Shown: positions 6,203-7,171 of the stretch, piece after piece
How the letters are laid out: every line of letters starts with the position of its first letter
Position numbering within the stretch: the first letter of the stretch is position 1
Source: Pseudomonadota bacterium
Lineage (GTDB): Bacteria > Pseudomonadota > Alphaproteobacteria > Paracaedibacterales > CAITNM01
DNA: 7,171 bases
Assembly: GCA_026400695.1 (NCBI GenBank)
Contig: JAPLON010000106.1
Coordinates: forward strand, 1 to 7,171
Direction of reading: 5' to 3'
Position numbers and translations under genes: made by a program
The notes under the pieces: model-generated
The model's database searches: none
Seen by the model: the letters and a program-made list of their open reading frames with translations, nothing else
Told to the model about the DNA's origin: nothing

Positions 6203-7171
6203 TGTCCCACCGTGAAAATAATAAATTGATTTGGATTAAGGAACTTTTTAAAAGCTTCACTTATCTGCTCTGGCGTTAATGCCTCAATTTTTTCAATTAA
6301 TACTTTGTGATAATCGACAGGGCGATCAGTTAACTGATAATTAGCTAACCTTCTAGCTATGTGTCCAGAAGATGAAAATGAACGTTTATAACTACCCACA
6401 AATCCCTGTTTAATATTCTCAACCAATTCTGGAGAAAAACCATTTTTGCAAACATCTTCAAAAACTTCTTTTACCGAATCAATAACTTTTTCAACATTTT
6501 CAGTTTGAGTAAAAGTAGATACACCGAATGCGTTAAAATGATCTTGGATAGCTAAGCCCGCACCAATACCGTAGACAAGAGCTTTTTCAACCCGCAATTT
6601 TTTAAACAATAAACCAACAAAAGGATCTGACAAGCAACCCACCGCAACTTGCAAAGCAAAAAAGTCTGGATGATCGTGATCAACGCCCTTGTGTAAAAAT
6701 TTAAGTACGGTTTGTGGTACTGGAAATTTGGTATGATGAATTTCATATGGACCTTCAACCGAAATATTTTTTGGCAATTCTGCTTTAAATTTCTTAGGTA
6801 AAGTGTCTATAAATATCGCAAGCTGTTCACTAAGATTTTTTTCATCAAAATCACCGCATGCCGAGACAATTAAGTTCTCTTGAGTAAACATGCTTTTGAC
6901 AAATTTCTTCAAATCAGCAGCTGTAATACTTTTTAAACTTTCAAGATAGACCTTATTGGGAATACCATAAGGATGATGTTTGTAAACAGTTTCTTTTATC
7001 AACTCATTAAGCTGAGCTTCAGGAGACTGCATTGATTGCATTAATGCTGCGAATAACTCTTCTTTAAAGCGTTCCATATCTGGTTCTTTAAACTCAGCAT
7101 GAAACAAAAGATCATTCACAAGCGCAAACAATTCAATCAATTTACCGGATGGACATTTTGCACTAATGAAG
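6199..7171 (-). CDS. M16 peptidase, non-catalytic subunit (5' end outside window)
   Basis: This frame is open from the right edge to TGA at 6199-6201. It has no stop before the edge, and its first visible ATG-like codon (TTG at 7138-7140) is clearly internal, so roughly the first 100 residues of a usual 420-450 residue M16 protein are missing. M16 hallmarks that can be seen are HPYG (about residues 66-69 of the visible part), the following LKSITAADLKKF, and the C-terminal-domain segment LRVEKALVYGIG. The latter carries the Arg/Tyr pair (Arg193 and Tyr200) that binds substrate in this family. Aligning on HPYG with the downstream paralogue places Phe40/Ala41 where the catalytic subunit has Glu-Glu, so the third zinc ligand is absent. 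I infer a non-catalytic partner in a periplasmic heterodimer. The HxxEH region cannot be inspected because it lies beyond the window. The last four bases overlap the next gene (ATGA), which implies translational coupling. Confidence 0.88.
   Translation of the reverse strand, partial: FISAKCPSGKLIELFALVNDLLFHAEFKEPDMERFKEELFAALMQSMQSPEAQLNELIKETVYKHHPYGIPNKVYLESLKSITAADLKKFVKSMFTQENLIVSACGDFDEKNLSEQLAIFIDTLPKKFKAELPKNISVEGPYEIHHTKFPVPQTVLKFLHKGVDHDHPDFFALQVAVGCLSDPFVGLLFKKLRVEKALVYGIGAGLAIQDHFNAFGVSTFTQTENVEKVIDSVKEVFEDVCKNGFSPELVENIKQGFVGSYKRSFSSSGHIARRLANYQLTDRPVDYHKVLIEKIEALTPEQISEAFKKFLNPNQFIIFTVGQ
6205..6211 (-). promoter_or_regulatory. Ribosome binding site of the M16 catalytic gene
   Basis: The minus strand reads GGTGGGA, ending three bases before the ATG at 6202. 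It lies inside the 3' end of the upstream M16 gene. Together with the ATGA overlap, it fixes the start and suggests coupled translation of the two subunits. Confidence 0.6.

Noticed and set aside
7138..7140. TTG as the true start of the upstream M16 gene
   Set aside because: The frame continues open to the right edge, and the visible protein begins mid-domain compared with the M16 fold. The gene is cut by the window.

Overview
The window is a densely packed, single-direction gene cluster from an AT-rich bacterium. Everything is read on the minus strand, from the right edge to the left. Six reading frames follow one another with gaps of 1 to 6 bases or a 4-base overlap, so they are most simply read as one operon whose promoter and terminator both lie outside the window. 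Gene content suggests an alphaproteobacterium: a two-subunit glycyl-tRNA synthetase, a paired M16 peptidase, a short glucose-6-phosphate isomerase and a BamE lipoprotein whose C-terminal tail looks alphaproteobacterial. The low GC content (by eye in the mid to high 30s percent) would suit a host-associated lineage such as Holosporales. A glycolytic isomerase argues against Rickettsia itself. The lineage assignment is inference. TGG encodes Trp and TGA ends two genes, so the standard bacterial code applies.

Layout in order of transcription: (1) 7171-6199, the 3' part of an M16-family peptidase subunit that lacks the zinc-ligand Glu and keeps the Arg/Tyr substrate-binding pair, so it is probably the non-catalytic partner; (2) 6202-4730, the M16 catalytic subunit with HxxEH, a signal peptide and a Lys-rich tail, overlapping gene 1 by ATGA; (3) 4726-3587, a compact glucose-6-phosphate isomerase (pgi); (4) 3582-2719, glyQ; (5) 2716-719, glyS; (6) 717-253, a bamE-like outer-membrane assembly lipoprotein; (7) 246 to the left edge, the 5' part of an unrecognised small membrane-anchored or secreted protein, running into an 18-base A/T homopolymer at the edge.

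Functionally the cluster mixes housekeeping (glyQS, pgi) with envelope work (periplasmic M16 pair, BamE, and the unknown signal-bearing protein). No mobile element, CRISPR array, RNA gene, or intergenic stretch large enough for an internal promoter was found. I see no clear evidence of a new system. The points most worth checking are the homopolymer-containing unknown gene after bamE, the short N-terminus of Pgi that lies in frame behind the M16 stop codon, and the split of active-site residues between the two M16 subunits.
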